DNA of 64,000 nt from Hyaloraphidium curvatum (GCA_025558095.1 JAIVFI010000028.1:496001-560000), one strand, 5' to 3'; counted from the stretch's first letter, positions 30,724-42,130 are shown. The notes: generated by a model not told the origin, from the sequence alone. Translations and numbers: made by a program.

Positions 30724-31650
30724 ATGCCCACGTTCCTTCTTTCCGGCACCGCAGTGGACCTCCCCGACTCTCTCTTGCGCGCCCGCGACCGCGGCCGGCG
30801 CACCCCGTTCTCCCACCTCACCTCGGATTCCTGGACCTCGCCAGCCGGCCCTTCCTCTCCCCTGGTCATCGACATCGTGGGCGCGGTGGGAAAAGCTTGG
30901 AAGGAGCAGATGGCGGACTTCGTGCGGTCGTACTTCTCCGGTGGGAGAAGCCCGGGAAGGCCAGCTGGCACAATGTGTTCATCCCCGTTTTCTTCCACAG
31001 GACCCAATGATCGCCTTACCGTCCCCGATGGCGTCGAGCTGGAGGATTTGCTGGCCGTCTGCGACTTCTTGGCGCTCGAAGTCGACCCCGAAGCCCTGCT
31101 GGCCACGCTGTCGGGACCCGCCGACACGGGCCGGTTCCTCCGCGGGCGGCTGCACCTTTTCCGCGCTCAGCAGCTGGAGCTCGTAGTGCCCATGATCCTA
31201 CACAAGATGCGCAGGGCGGTTGTTCCGTCGGCCGGGTTCAAGTTCCTGCAGATGCTGGACTCGGACCAGCTCTACTACATCAACAAGTACAACGAGCGTC
31301 CCGGGCGCTACCTGACGTTCGGGAAGAGCATCCCGGAGGATGGCCGCGGCGTAGAGCACCCCTGGGGCAGGGCGGACAACTTCTTCGAGCTGCTGGGCGA
31401 GGAGGCGTTCCGCGTGGAGATCGCAAGGCGGCTTCGCGCCCTCGGCCTGGAGGCGGATTGGGAGAAGGTGATCCTGGAGGTGACGGGACCGAGGGAACAG
31501 GACTCGGCGAGGGTGGACCCCATCTTCTCCTGGAGATGGGTGCTGTCGGTGTCGGCGGCGGCCGGTCACACTGAGCCCGGCATCGAAGCTGATGAGTCCG
31601 ACGAGGAAAGTAGCGCCGGAGAGAACGAGGATGATCAAGGCAACCAGTAG
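30724..31650 (+). CDS. BTB/T1-like domain protein
   Basis: Two exons, 30724-30940 and 31001-31650, across a 60-nt intron that is open in frame; 288 aa. The N-terminus (FLLSGTAVDLPDSLLRARD...FSHL) has the look of a T1/KCTD-type BTB strand-turn-helix, and the middle (LTVPDGVELEDLLAVCDFLALEVDPEALL) fits the end of such a domain. The C-terminal half is unrecognised but is shared with the broken neighbour: FFELLGEEAFRVEIARRL, then LGLEADWEKVILEVTGP. An acidic tail ends the protein. Proteins of this kind act as adaptors for ubiquitin ligases or as oligomerisation modules. The domain call is by pattern only. Confidence 0.6.
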   Translation: MPTFLLSGTAVDLPDSLLRARDRGRRTPFSHLTSDSWTSPAGPSSPLVIDIVGAVGKAWKEQMADFVRSYFSGGRSPGRPAGTMCSSPFSSTGPNDRLTVPDGVELEDLLAVCDFLALEVDPEALLATLSGPADTGRFLRGRLHLFRAQQLELVVPMILHKMRRAVVPSAGFKFLQMLDSDQLYYINKYNERPGRYLTFGKSIPEDGRGVEHPWGRADNFFELLGEEAFRVEIARRLRALGLEADWEKVILEVTGPREQDSARVDPIFSWRWVLSVSAAAGHTEPGIEADESDEESSAGENEDDQGNQ

Positions 31651-31804
31651 TTATCGGCTGTAGGCAGCACTTTTGTCGCCGCCTACAGTCTCCAGCAGTT
31701 TTGCCACAGTTGGGCTTGGCGAGGGAAGGCTCGGATCGGGTGAACAGTCGAACATTCCACGGCCGCCGGCAACCGGCAACCGGATTCACGCCGGAACCGC
31801 CGCG

Positions 31805-34274
31805 ATGGTGCTGCAGTCGGAGGTGCTCCCGGTCAAGGAGAGCGATGCGGAGATCCAGGAGGCGCTGAAGGAGGCGTTCGTGCCGTGCCTGCTGGCGGCG
31901 CTGGCGCAGACGCTGGGCGACACGCGGTACATCCCGGACGAGCTGCGGCCGAACGCCATCGACGACCGCGTCGCCGCGCTGTTCGACACGACCGGCGGCT
32001 TCACGCCCGAGCAGACCGAGAAGGGCCGCGCGCTCGCGTTCGAGGGCATCAAGGAGCTGAAGCGGCAGCAGGAGGCCGGCACCCTCAAGGCGTACGTGCA
32101 CGATGCCGCGCACGAGGAGATCGTCAAGAAGGGCCTGGACTGGCTCACCGGTGGCCGCACGTCCGAGGACTACCTGCCGCTGATGATCGAGGTGGGCGGG
32201 GGAGGTGCTGTTCGGGGAACAAGACTTGACACCCCGGCAGGAACTGGCACCCTACGGGGAGGACCCCCGTGCCCCGAAATGGCGCGCGGCCGGCGCTTCC
32301 GCTTCCCAGGAGCCGGCAGTCGCGAAGCCGAGCGACCAGCTGGGCGTGGTCATGTGGGCTCACCCGCGGGCTCCTTGGTCGACATCACCTGACTCTGTTG
32401 CAGCATCGGAGCCGGCATGTCGGGCATTCTGGCTGCGATTCGGTGCAAGCAGGCCGGGATTCCCTTTGTCGTGCTGGAGAAGAACTCGGACGTCGGCGGG
32501 ACCTGGCTCGAGGTGGGCGTCGTCTGCCGGGACCGGTCCTCTGTGCCCACCTTCTCCTTCCCTCCAGAACGTGTATCCCGGCGCCCGCGTCGACTCGACC
32601 AACCTCTTCTACTCCTACACCTTTGCCCAAAAGCTCAACTGGCCCAAGCTCTGGTCCCCCCAGCCCACGCTCCTCGAGTACTTTGCCGACGTGGCCGACA
32701 AGTTCGGCATCAAGAAGTACATCCGCTTCAAACAGGAGGTCGTCGAGAGCACCTGGGACGAGAAGGAGCTCGTGTGGCGCGTGTCGACCAAGGGCGGGGA
32801 GACGTGGACGACCAAGTCGCTCATCGTCGCGGTGGGCCAGCTCAACCGGCCGCAGATCCCGGCCATCAAGGGCGCGGACAAGTTCAAGGGGCCCAAGTTC
32901 CACACCGCCACCTGGTTCGTGCCCTCCGGAAGTCTTGTCGGACGACGCTGACACGTTATCCAGGGACAAGTCGGTCGACCTGACCGGCAAGAAGGTCCTC
33001 GTCATCGGCACCGGCAGTTCCGCGTCGCAAATGGTGCCCGAGGTGGCCGAGATCGCCAGCCACGTCACGGTCTTCCAGCGCACGCGCAACTGGACGTTCG
33101 ACAACCCGGCCTACCACATGGACATCAGCGATGGGCAGAAGTACCTCTACGCTCACGGTGGGCCGGCCCGGCTTCCGTGGCTTGAGAAATCCTCTCATTC
33201 CCCCTTCAGTCCCCTCCTACTCGTCCTGGCACCGGTTCTGGCAGTTCCTCAACATCTCCGACGGTCTCCTCCCCGGCGTCGCCGTCGACGAGGGCTGGAA
33301 TGACCCCACCGGCCGCTCCTGCGGCGAGCTCAACAAGATCGTCGGCGACGCCGTCTGGGGTATGATGGAGGCCTTCGTCAAGGAGAAGCGGCCCGACCTC
33401 GTGGACAAGATCAGGCCGAACTACCCGATCGGGACCAAGCGCGTGGTCCTGGAGACGAGGGCGTGGCTGGGGTGCCTTATGAGGGAGAATGTGGAGCTGG
33501 TGGACGGGCACACGATCGAGGAGATCACCGAGAAGGGGCTGCTGGTGCGGGATCCGCAGGGCAAGGTGACCGAGTACGAGGGAGACGCGATCCTCTACGG
33601 CACGGTGGGTTGAGCTGTTCTGCGGGGACGACGACCTTGGCCCACGTCTGAGCCCGATGCCATTGGACCCACAGGGCTTCTACGCTTCGCGCTTCCTGTA
33701 CCCCATGCGGTTCAAGGGCATCGGCGGCAAGGACCTCCACGAGTCCTGGGGCGGCGACGCCCGTGCCTACCTCGGAATCACCGTCCCTGGCTTCCCCAAC
33801 TTCACAATGATGGTCGGTTCGGGGACGCTCCCGTTGCGCCCACGCCCGACCTTTCTGACCGCCCGCCATCCACAGTACGGCCCCAACACCAACATCGTCG
33901 TGAACGGCTCTATCGTCTTCTTCTCCGAGTGCGAGATCGGCCACATCATGCAGCTCCTCCAGCAGGTCCTCGACCCCTCGTCGCCGCATTACGGCGGCGC
34001 GTTCCAGCCCAAGAGGGACGTCTACGACGCCTACCAGAAGTTCGTGGACGACGGAAATGCCAAGCGCGCGTGGGGCCGGCCGGGTTCGACGGTCAGCTCG
34101 TGGTACAAGTGGGTCTCGCCGGCGCACTGGGTGGGTTTGGGAACGGAAGCTGACTTGGATCGCAGGAACGAGTTCGGCCGCGTGGCGCAGAACTGGCCGG
34201 GGAATTGCCTCGAGTACTGGCAGAGGACGCGGGAGGTGAACCCCGCAGACTACGAGTTCACCGACAAGAAGTAG
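31805..34274 (+). CDS. type I Baeyer-Villiger monooxygenase (HAPMO-like)
   Basis: Nine exons: 31805-32191, 32241-32353, 32404-32512, 32568-32914, 32964-33157, 33210-33604, 33675-33812, 33876-34108 and 34166-34274 (verified, 2025 nt, 674 aa). The FAD-binding motif is IIGAGMSGI, the Baeyer-Villiger fingerprint FxGxxxHxxxW is intact as [11 protein letters not shown] across the exon 4/5 junction, and the NADPH motif is [10 protein letters not shown]. The extra N-terminal domain of about 140 residues resembles 4-hydroxyacetophenone monooxygenase. The enzyme would insert an oxygen next to a ketone to give an ester or lactone, in the cytosol. No lesions were found. The stop is followed by AATAAA at 34313-34318. 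Confidence 0.93.
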
Positions 34275-34312
34275 GGCCTCCGCCGCGGCGATTGTGGAGC
34301 GTGTGATGATGG

Positions 34313-34318
34313 AATAAA
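34313..34318 (+). terminator. candidate polyadenylation signal
   Basis: AATAAA 39 bases after the monooxygenase stop codon, in a short AT-richer intergenic stretch shared with the convergent chitinase. Confidence 0.5.
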
Positions 34319-34441
34319 TTAGTGCTTGCTATCTACAATGATATCGTGCGATGCAGATGACGCAGATGTTGCATCTTCCGACACAGTTCAATGTCCATGG
34401 TTCCCGCAATGCTTTTCCTCCAATGCCATGTTTCGAGTCCC

Positions 34442-37157
34442 TCACGAAGCCATAAGCGCGCACCGCGCCAGCAGCTCCCCGTCTTCCGTGTCCCCGTCGA
34501 AGCTCCAGGCAAACACCCCCCTCAGCGCGTTGGCTTTCGCGTAGTTGACCTTGAGGTCGATGTCCCTCGGCATGTCGAACGACCACCAGTTCCTCGACAC
34601 GGGGTCGTACTTGTAGCTCTGCTGCGTAGTGTTGTGCACGTACACCGTGCCGGGGGAGGCCTTGAGCACGCGGTAGTCCTCGATGCCCTGCTCGTACGTC
34701 CCCGGTGCGGGCCCGGTGGCGGGCTGGTACAGGCCGTTGGTGCCGCCCGCGTTCACGCCCGTCCCTAGATAAGGAAAAACGTGGTTAGCATCCGTATCAT
34801 CGTGGGGGAAGGCAACGGAGGGACTCACATCCGCGGCCGTAGAACGGCACGCCCACGAGCAGCTTGCCCGCCGGCATCCCCGCCGCCAGCAGCCTCTCCA
34901 CGGCGTCCTTGGTGTTGTAGTACCGCATGCTCGGGTTCGGGGAGGAGAAGGACGGCGACGCGGGGTCGGGGTACAGGTGCGACTGGAAGTTTGTCGGGCC
35001 GGCGGCCGCCCACGCTCTGTAGATCGGCATCCGATCAGCTCCAACTGGTGGCGATTGTGCGGCGCAGAAACCCACCCGTTGTAATCGTAAGACATCAGGT
35101 TGGCCCAGTCCAGGTGCTTGCTGTACTCCGCCGGATCCGTGGCGTCGATCTTGTCCCGCCCCGCGCCCAGCGCGACCGTCAGCCCGTACGCCTTGCCGGT
35201 CTCGAGCGAGAGCGCGTCGAGCTGGTACCGGAACTCCTCGAGTAGCAGGTTGAAATTGACCTTGTCGTCGGGGGAGACGGTGTTGTAGGGGAGGCCGACG
35301 ACGCCGGGGTATTCCTGCGGGTCGCGGGGTCAGGAACAGAAGCCGATGGGCGCGGGAGTTGCTGCAAACTCACCCAGTCGATGTCGATCCCGTCAAAGAT
35401 CCCCGCCGCCGCCCCCGGCCCGCCGCGGCCGTCGAACAGGGGCAGGTTCCCGCGGATGTAGAGGTCGACGCAGCTCGCCACGAGCCGCTTGCGCGAGACC
35501 GAGGTGGATGCCGCCGCAGAGAACCACTTGCTCCAGGTCCAGCCGCCCAGGGAGATGAAGGCGCGGATCTTGGGGAAGCGCGCCTTGAGCTTCTTCAGCT
35601 GGTTGAAGTTGCCCGCTCTGCGAACAAGGGTGGGTCAGCCATCATCTGGAGGAGCAAAAGAGAAGGACCCCACAGTGGCTGGTCCCACTTGTCCGCCACG
35701 CCGTCCACGGAATCCGCCGTCGTGTACCCCATCCCGTAATCGCTCCACGCGTCCCCCCCGTCCCCGTTGCCCGACTCCATCCTGTTTATGATCCCGCACT
35801 CGTAACCCCCGTCCTTCTGGTAGATGTTGCCGAACGCGTAGTTGACGAACGTCACGTCCTTTGCGTTGGGGAACGCGGCGACCTTTTTCATCTTGAACTG
35901 CCGCGCGTAGACGCCCCACTGCGTGAAGTAGGCGCCCACTTCGGGCTGCACGGGGAAGCGCAGGATGCTGCCGGGGGGGATGGTGACGGTGGGGATGGGG
36001 AGGGAGCCGGTCGCCGTGGGGAGGACGGGGGGAGTGTAAGGCGGGGGTGGGGGGGGAGCAGTGGGGGTTCCGGAGCCGGTGTCGGTGGTGCCGCTGCCGG
36101 TGCCGGTGCCGCTGCCGCCGCCGCCACCGGAACCGGGCGTGCATCCCCCGGAGTTGCACTGCCCGAAGCCGTTCTGGCATCCGGTACCGCACCATCCGTC
36201 CCCGAGGCCGCAGTATCCCAGGGAGGAGCAGCAGTAGGGGATCGGGCAGGAGCGGCCGTAGAGGGCGCCACAGGTGCCGTCGGTGGACGCGGGGTAGGCG
36301 AGGGGGCAGACGCCGGGGGTCGGGTTGGGTGGAGGGTTCGTCGTTCCCGGGCCGGGATCGGTGGGCTCGGGGTTGGCGGGGGTGGTTGCGGGGCCGGAAG
36401 GGGTTGTGCCGGCGCCGGATTGGCAGGTGCCGGCGTTGCAGTTGCCGAACCCTGGTGCAAGGAGGGAGAACGGGGTCAGCACATGCGGCAGGCATCCGGA
36501 CAACGAAAGAAACTCGCCGATCTGGCACCCGGCACCACACCAGGGCTCGCCCGAGCCGCAGAATCCGGTTGACGAGCAGCAATAAGGCGCCGGGCAGGCC
36601 AGCCCGACCGCCGCGCCGCAACCGCCCGTGTAGGAGATGGGGTACGTTGGGCAGTTGACCGAGCCGGACCCCGGGGCCGCGGCGGTGGTGGCGGGCACGA
36701 CGCGCGTCGTAGTCGCCACGGGCCTCGGGGTGGTCAGGCGCTTGGAGGTCGAGCGGCGTTTCGTGGTCGTCTTGCGGCGCTTGGTGGTCGTCTTGCGACG
36801 GCGGGAGGTTGTCTTCTTGAGAACGACGAGTTTGCGAGTGGAGGATTTTCGGGGTGTCGTTATCCTCCGCCTCGTCGATGTCCGCCGGCGGGTTGTCACC
36901 TTCTTCGCCGGGGCATTCGGCACCAGTTTGACGCCGACCTGGCGTGACGAGCGGTCCGAAGCGAGCTCGGCCCCGTCGACGTCCGTCGACCCCTCGTCAT
37001 CTCCCCGCAGGCTGCCGACAAAGAGCTCTGCCGGCTGCGCAATCTGCCGCTCCCGCAGATCGTGCCGGGCGGCGGCGGAGGAGGACGGGGCGGCGCCGAG
37101 CAGGGCCGCGAAGAGAGCGATGCCGAGGAGGCCGAGGGCGGCCAGCCGGGCGCCCAT
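34442..37157 (-). CDS. GH18 chitinase with hevein-type chitin-binding domains
   Basis: Starts MGARLAALGLLGIALFAALL, a clear signal peptide. Next comes a very basic Thr/Arg/Lys stretch (RRRKTTTKRRKTTTKRR), then two hevein-like chitin-binding domains (GLACPAPYCCSSTGFCGSGE and GRSCPIPYCCSSLGYCGLGD) separated by Pro/Thr/Gly-rich linkers. The GH18 barrel follows, with active site IFDGIDIDW-EYPGVV (DxxDxDxE), formed across an intron, then NLMSYDYNGW, LLVGVPFYGRG and FAWSFDGDTEDG. It is a secreted endochitinase acting on chitin. Introns are short; the region after the first chitin-binding domain (about 36450-36540) is open in frame but may hold an intron whose borders I could not fix. An upstream Met at 37349 is less likely because the signal peptide begins here. 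Confidence 0.9.
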
Positions 37158-37999
37158 CGCGGCGGGGATCCGCACGGCACGGCGTCCGCGAGGGGCGGGA
37201 GAGTCCGAGAGAAGATGCAGCGGCGGGCGAGGGGGCACGAAGGGTCCGCCGGAACCGGCAGACAAAGCGCTGCGGCGGGGGCCGACTGGCGCTGCCGGCG
37301 CCGCGGGATCCGGGCCGCCGGCGCAAGTCCCGAGATGCAAATGGTCCATAATCAGTCTAGAGATCGTCCGAGGTGTGTTCGTGAATGCTGCGGGGCACCG
37401 CCGTGGTCATCCTCTTTGGGTTGCGGCAGGTTGGCTGCGCCACGACGGGGACGCGCTTCGTCACCTCGCCGCAGGCGTCCCTGCACCGACTTCTTGGAGC
37501 CTGCACGCAACCCAGTTGCCGATCCAGCACGATCGGCGCCAGCAAAAAATTCAGTGGTCCCGCTCGGGCGATTCCGCACAGTCTTCCCGCCGATCACCCC
37601 TCAAACGAACTGCACGTCCCCGCGGCAGATCCCCCACGCCGCAGCAAGCAAAAAGGAGTCGTGGCTTGGCCGGATCCCTGGGGACAATTCCGATGACGTT
37701 CCGTGCAGGGGCAGATTGGTCGGGACGGTGGGACGGGGGCCCGCGGGCCAATGATCTCACAAAGACGGCCACGATCGCGTAGCCGGGCGGCGGTTAGGAG
37801 GAGCGGGCCGCGAAGTGCTCGGAGCGGACGTTCCATGACTGGCAGCTGGAAGACGCTTTCTGTTCCATTCTAAATGGTATTGGCGACAATGGATCAAGCA
37901 CATGATATCAACACGTTAGGCATCGAGTGCCCGCCCGCGACCGGGCCCTTTCTCTATAGCGCCTCCCGTGCTCCAGCTTCCCTCCCGCTCGCCATCCGC
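37158..37999. other. intergenic, no gene seen
   Basis: About 840 bases between the chitinase start and the deacetylase stop, both on the minus strand. Small open frames occur on both strands without recognisable features. Confidence 0.4.
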
Positions 38000-38946
38000 C
38001 TAGTCCGCATAGCACGGCATCGCGAAGCACGTCTGCGCGTCCACAATCTGCAGCTTCCGCGCGTCGATCTCCTCGAACAGGCTCCGCAGGATGCCCGGCG
38101 CCGAGGACTTGTAGTCGTGCGTGATCGAGACGTAGCCGTACTGCTCGAACCAGCCCAAGCCTTCTCGGAGGTAGCCCCTGTACTCGTCCTGCGAGATCTC
38201 CTGCCAGTCCTTTGGACGGGGGGGGGAGGTGAGCCTTCCGCCGTGAGCGACCGCCAGGGGACGCAACGCACCTGCGGGTCCACATTCCACCCGATGCTGG
38301 CGAAGCCCAGCTCCGCCGCAAGGTCCAGCAGCGCCTGGTTTGAGCTCCCGAACGGAAACCTGAACAGCCTCGGGTACCTTCCGATGACGCCCTTTATCCG
38401 GTCCGCCGTCTCAAGGATCTCGCTCCGCGCCCGCTCGATGGGTATCGAGGTCATGTCCGGGTGCAGCATCGTGTGGTCCGCGATGCAGTGCCCCTCGTCG
38501 TGGGCCCGTTTGAGCAGCTCCCGCGCCTGCGGGTTGTTGGCAAGATAGCTTCCGATGACGAAGAACGTCGCGCTGGCGCCCCGGGAGGAGAGCATGTCCA
38601 GGATCTGCGGCGTGTAGGGGGGGAGCGGGCCGTCGTCGAAGGTGAGGTGGATCTGGTTGGGGTGCTTGCAACCCGAGATGATCCACGCCGGCGGCGCGCC
38701 CGTAGCGAGGGGTTCAGCCGGAGGCGGCGCCGGGGCGGGGGGGAAGCACACGCTCCGTGCGGTACACTGCGCCCGCACGCAGCAGCCCGAGGCGCATTCT
38801 GGGCCCGAGGATTTGCAGTGCTCGCCGAGGGGCTTCGGGCGGGGTTTGGCGGCGTGCGGCGCGGCGGCGGGGGCGGCGTCGGCGAGGAGGGCGAGGGCGG
38901 CGGTAGCGGCGAGGAGGAGGGCGAATCGCGCGGAGAGAGATTTCAT
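38000..38946 (-). CDS. secreted chitin/polysaccharide deacetylase (NodB domain)
   Basis: Two exons, 38272-38946 and 38000-38209, across a 62-nt intron; verified, 294 aa. Signal peptide MKSLSARFALLLAATAALAL. A short Cys-rich segment (HCKSSGPECASGCCVRAQC) could be a small chitin-binding-like module. The NodB catalytic domain has motif 1 LTFDDGP (metal-binding Asp), motif 2 HTMLHPDM (two His in HxxxHP), motif 3 RFPFG and the C-terminal SITHDYKS region. The enzyme removes acetyl groups from chitin, giving chitosan. It lies next to the chitinase on the same strand, so a shared cell-wall role is likely. Confidence 0.92.
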
Positions 38947-39602
38947 GGCGGCGTTGCGCGCTCCGGGCAATGGTTCCGAGGTGGCTGCGGCCGATAGCGG
39001 CCCGGGAATTGCAGGTTTTGAAGTGGCCGTGTCGCCCGGACCCTCAAACCCCAAACCCCTCTGCCCGTTTTCCCATCCCTTGACCAAGATTCTGCCGCCG
39101 GATTCTGGCGACAAGGCTCCAAATGAAAGCCCACTTCCGAGTGCTTAACTGCAGCCTGCTGAGCCCGGGAAGAGGCGGATCAACCAAACTCGGGCAGCGG
39201 GAATCGGCCCTTTCCGGAGAACGGCGGCGCCCGGGTCAGTTGGACGTCATTTGGCTGGCCCGTTGGACGCAGGGCATACGTGAAACTCGCTCGGAGGTGG
39301 ATGGCTTGACACCCGGCTACGGACGATGGCATTTGCGGGATTATGGCCGGGGCGCCGGTCGGCCCATTGCGCAGTGCTCTAGCCCGGATTACGCGTCCGA
39401 CGTGGCGAAGAGCTCGAGGTCGCGGGCGGCGGAAAGCAGCGGGAGGACACGAAACGCGCAGCAATCGCCTCGTCCTCATCCCCGCGGGTGAAGCACGCGC
39501 GCGCGCCACGCCTGCGGCTGTCGTCCCCTCATTGGTCCCCGGGCTCCCCGCCTCGTTTTGCATTGCCGGGCTTTTTGGACGCGTTCCGATCGCCATCTGA
39601 CC
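38947..39602. promoter_or_regulatory. divergent intergenic region
   Basis: 656 bases between the deacetylase (minus) and the MYND protein (plus). No specific element was recognised. Confidence 0.4.
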
Positions 39603-40799
39603 ATGGCCTGGAGCTCCTTCAACGAGGCCGCGTTCCTGGACGCGCTCGACGGCCAATTCGGGGCGCGCACCGAATGTCTGGACGCGCTTTCCAAGGCGGC
39701 CAAGGCCGGACCGCTCCTCGACGAAGCGCACCTGGAGGATGAGCCGCTCGTTCGCAGCGCTTCAGACTTCGCAGGTTCGCTGTGGGAGACCGTGCACCTC
39801 CTGCAAGCCTTTGTGGAGGCCTCCATCGAACCCGCGGACCGCAGCCAGCGCGCCATGCTTAAGCCCTTTTTCGCGGACCATCCGGACCGCATGCCGGCCG
39901 GCCAGCCTGCTCCGGAACTCGCGCAGCGGGTCATGGGCCGCCTTCTGAACCCGGTCGTCGGCCTGGTCCGGAGGATCGCGGCCCTGTTCCTCGACGCGGA
40001 CGTCCGCTCGGCCTGGCGCTTCCCAACCCTGGAGCAGACCTTGAACGCCTGCAGCGGCTCGCCGGGAGCGTCGGCGGGCTTCCGGAGCATGCCGTTCGAC
40101 TGCGGCCTCTCGCCCGTGATGCAGATAGCCCTGGCCCTGTTGGGGATCATCATGTTTTCGCAGCCCTTGCGGCGGCGCATAGCCGACGACGTGGAACTGC
40201 TCGAGAGCCTGGCCAGCTGCGCAGCCTCCGGCCCCCGCCTCATGCAGCTGCTTTGGATCCCCCGGTGGCAATCGAATGCGCCGGACCCGGTCCTGGACCA
40301 AGCCATCCGGGAAGTCGAGAGCTTCATGTCGATCATGATAACGTTCATCAGGGAGCGTCCGGGGCCCATCAGGCGCTTGGTGCAGCAGAAGCTCGGAGGT
40401 TGCCGCGACACGGTCGAGGTGAGGGACAGGATCCCGTTCCTCCGGATGCTCGACACCGCGGCGCGGATTGTCAAGGACCTTCCTCCCAACCGGAAGGCCG
40501 ACATGGGGAAGAGCTACTCCGACCTGGTCCGCATATTGGCTCTGATCGCGGAAGCCGTGGCTCCCGAGACGTTGGGCCCGGGCTACTCCGTTCCGCAGAG
40601 GTCAGACCACGGCGGGCTCCCGAACGTCGCCACCGGCGACGACTGCTGCGATCGGTGCTGGAAGCACCGGGGCGAGGTGAAGCTGATGCGGTGCGGCCGG
40701 TGCGGGGTCGCGAGGTACTGCGGGGCCGAGTGCCAGCGCGCGGCGTGGAAGGAGCACAAGAAGGACTGCGTTCCGAGGAAGTCGTCGAACGGTCGGTAG
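39603..40799 (+). CDS. MYND zinc-finger protein
   Basis: Single exon, 398 aa. The first 330 residues are helical without a recognised domain. The C-terminus is a MYND finger: CCDRCWKHRGEVKLMRCGRC, then GVARYCGAECQRAAWKEH and KKDC, giving the C-x2-C...C-x2-C-x4-YC-x3-C-x7-H-x3-C ligand pattern. MYND fingers bind Pro-rich partners. Fungi, especially early-diverging ones, carry many such proteins of unknown role. The start ATG at 39603 lies in CCATGG. Confidence 0.88.
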   Translation: MAWSSFNEAAFLDALDGQFGARTECLDALSKAAKAGPLLDEAHLEDEPLVRSASDFAGSLWETVHLLQAFVEASIEPADRSQRAMLKPFFADHPDRMPAGQPAPELAQRVMGRLLNPVVGLVRRIAALFLDADVRSAWRFPTLEQTLNACSGSPGASAGFRSMPFDCGLSPVMQIALALLGIIMFSQPLRRRIADDVELLESLASCAASGPRLMQLLWIPRWQSNAPDPVLDQAIREVESFMSIMITFIRERPGPIRRLVQQKLGGCRDTVEVRDRIPFLRMLDTAARIVKDLPPNRKADMGKSYSDLVRILALIAEAVAPETLGPGYSVPQRSDHGGLPNVATGDDCCDRCWKHRGEVKLMRCGRCGVARYCGAECQRAAWKEHKKDCVPRKSSNGR

Positions 40800-41044
40800 A
40801 GATGTGTGCAGGTCCTGCCGAGGGTGGCAAAGTTCCGATGAGAGACCTGGCTATAGTCAACCAACGGCGGGCCCGTGCGTGATCGCAAACCAGGAAAGGG
40901 GTCATGAAGCTTGAGATTAGCAGAGATGCGGAGCGATGCGGATGAGATTGAACAGGATTCATGTACATTGTGCGGAAGTGAACTAGCACACATGTGGTGC
41001 TACACTAGTCGACAATCTCGACCTCGGCATCGTCGTCTTGTAGA

Positions 41045-42130
41045 TCAACAGCAGAGGTTTAGATCGGTGCGCCAGGGGCACCGGGGCACGAATAGCTCAC
41101 CTTCCGACCCAGAATGGTCGACGGGTCCCGGCTCCCTCTCCTGCACGCCGAGCACAACTGAGGCGAGGCTCCTGCGCTGTACTACCTGTGCATCCAGCAG
41201 CAGGGGGGCCGAGGGGTCAGTGGATTTCCCCTTGCGCTTACGGAGGGTCGATGCGGAGAGCAGGGCCGCGTCGGAGGAAGAAGGGGCTGGTTGGGCCGGA
41301 GGAAGGTCAGGCTCTGCTGGGTCGTGCGAGGTATTCTTGCGCTTGAGGTACAAAGTGATGGGATTCTGCGCCGGATCACCGACGAAGAGGGCGATCAGGT
41401 TCCTTGCTAGGAGACAAAGCTGTTCGAAATTGGGACGCTCCGTGCACGGATCCGCCTGCTGCTGGGCGCCGTTTCCGCAGAAGGCATCCAGCACCTGCCG
41501 CAGGAGCGCCTTCCGTCCTCGAGTCGCATCGACTTCCAGGTTCCAGACGGTGCCCTCCTCGACCTCGATGGGAGGCAGGCCGTCCCTAATGCGCACGACT
41601 TCATAGCCAAGGCTGCAAAGCACTTGGCTTTTGAAGACGTCTGCGTCATACTTCTCCGCGTGCCAGCGGCAGCCATCGTAGAAGAACGCGATTCGGCGCT
41701 CCTGTTCGTCGTCCTCCCCGGGGAGAATGAGCTCTGCGTCGGGCGAGATCCATCCGGTGACAGTTTTCTCGGTCGTGGCCACCCGAATTCTCGTGATCAT
41801 CAGCTCACGGATCCTCGATGCGTCCCAATCGCGCACCAGTTCGGGCGCCACGGCGGCCAGGTAGCCCACGAAGGCATGAATTTCTTCGACGGATCTCCCC
41901 GTGAGCTTGCCCTTCCCACACGAGTCCAAACCCGTGCACAGGCTGCGCCAATGACCGTGTTCGCAGATGACTTTCTGGCCGCCGCATTTCTTGCAGAAGT
42001 ACATGTGCTTGCCGTGCTCGCAGATGCCGGACCCTCCGCACTCAATGCAGAGGTAGCGGCGCCGGCCATGCTCGCAGATCATTGAGCCTCCGCATTCTTT
42101 GCAGCCATGGCGATGCTTGCCATCTTCGGC
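41045..42130 (-). CDS. CEHG zinc-ribbon repeat protein with nuclease-like C-terminus
   Basis: The longest clear frame begins MICEHGRRRYLCIECGGSG at 42082, but coding pattern extends upstream (KHRHGCKECGGS), so the true start is at or beyond 42130. The N-terminus has repeated C-E-H-G...C-x2-C-G-G units (CEHGRRRYLCIEC, CEHGKHMYFCKKC, CEHGHWRSLC), likely zinc ribbons. A segment near residue 150 reads RRIAFFYDGCRWHAEKYDAD followed by KSQVLCSLGYEVVRIRDGLPPIE. This resembles the Y-D-G-x-x-W-H...D...K...L...G-x-x-V-x-R-x-R pattern of Vsr/PD-(D/E)XK-type nucleases fused to zinc ribbons. The rest is Pro/Ser-rich. It may be a domesticated endonuclease; the function is inference. It is divergent from nitrile hydratase gene 1. 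Confidence 0.65.
   Translation of the reverse strand, partial: AEDGKHRHGCKECGGSMICEHGRRRYLCIECGGSGICEHGKHMYFCKKCGGQKVICEHGHWRSLCTGLDSCGKGKLTGRSVEEIHAFVGYLAAVAPELVRDWDASRIRELMITRIRVATTEKTVTGWISPDAELILPGEDDEQERRIAFFYDGCRWHAEKYDADVFKSQVLCSLGYEVVRIRDGLPPIEVEEGTVWNLEVDATRGRKALLRQVLDAFCGNGAQQQADPCTERPNFEQLCLLARNLIALFVGDPAQNPITLYLKRKNTSHDPAEPDLPPAQPAPSSSDAALLSASTLRKRKGKSTDPSAPLLLDAQVVQRRSLASVVLGVQEREPGPVDHSGSEGELFVPRCPWRTDLNLCC

Noticed and set aside
32192-32240. Apparent frameshift in the monooxygenase N-terminal domain
   Set aside because: A 49-nt GT-AG intron gives [18 protein letters not shown] and a total coding length divisible by three, so no lesion is needed.
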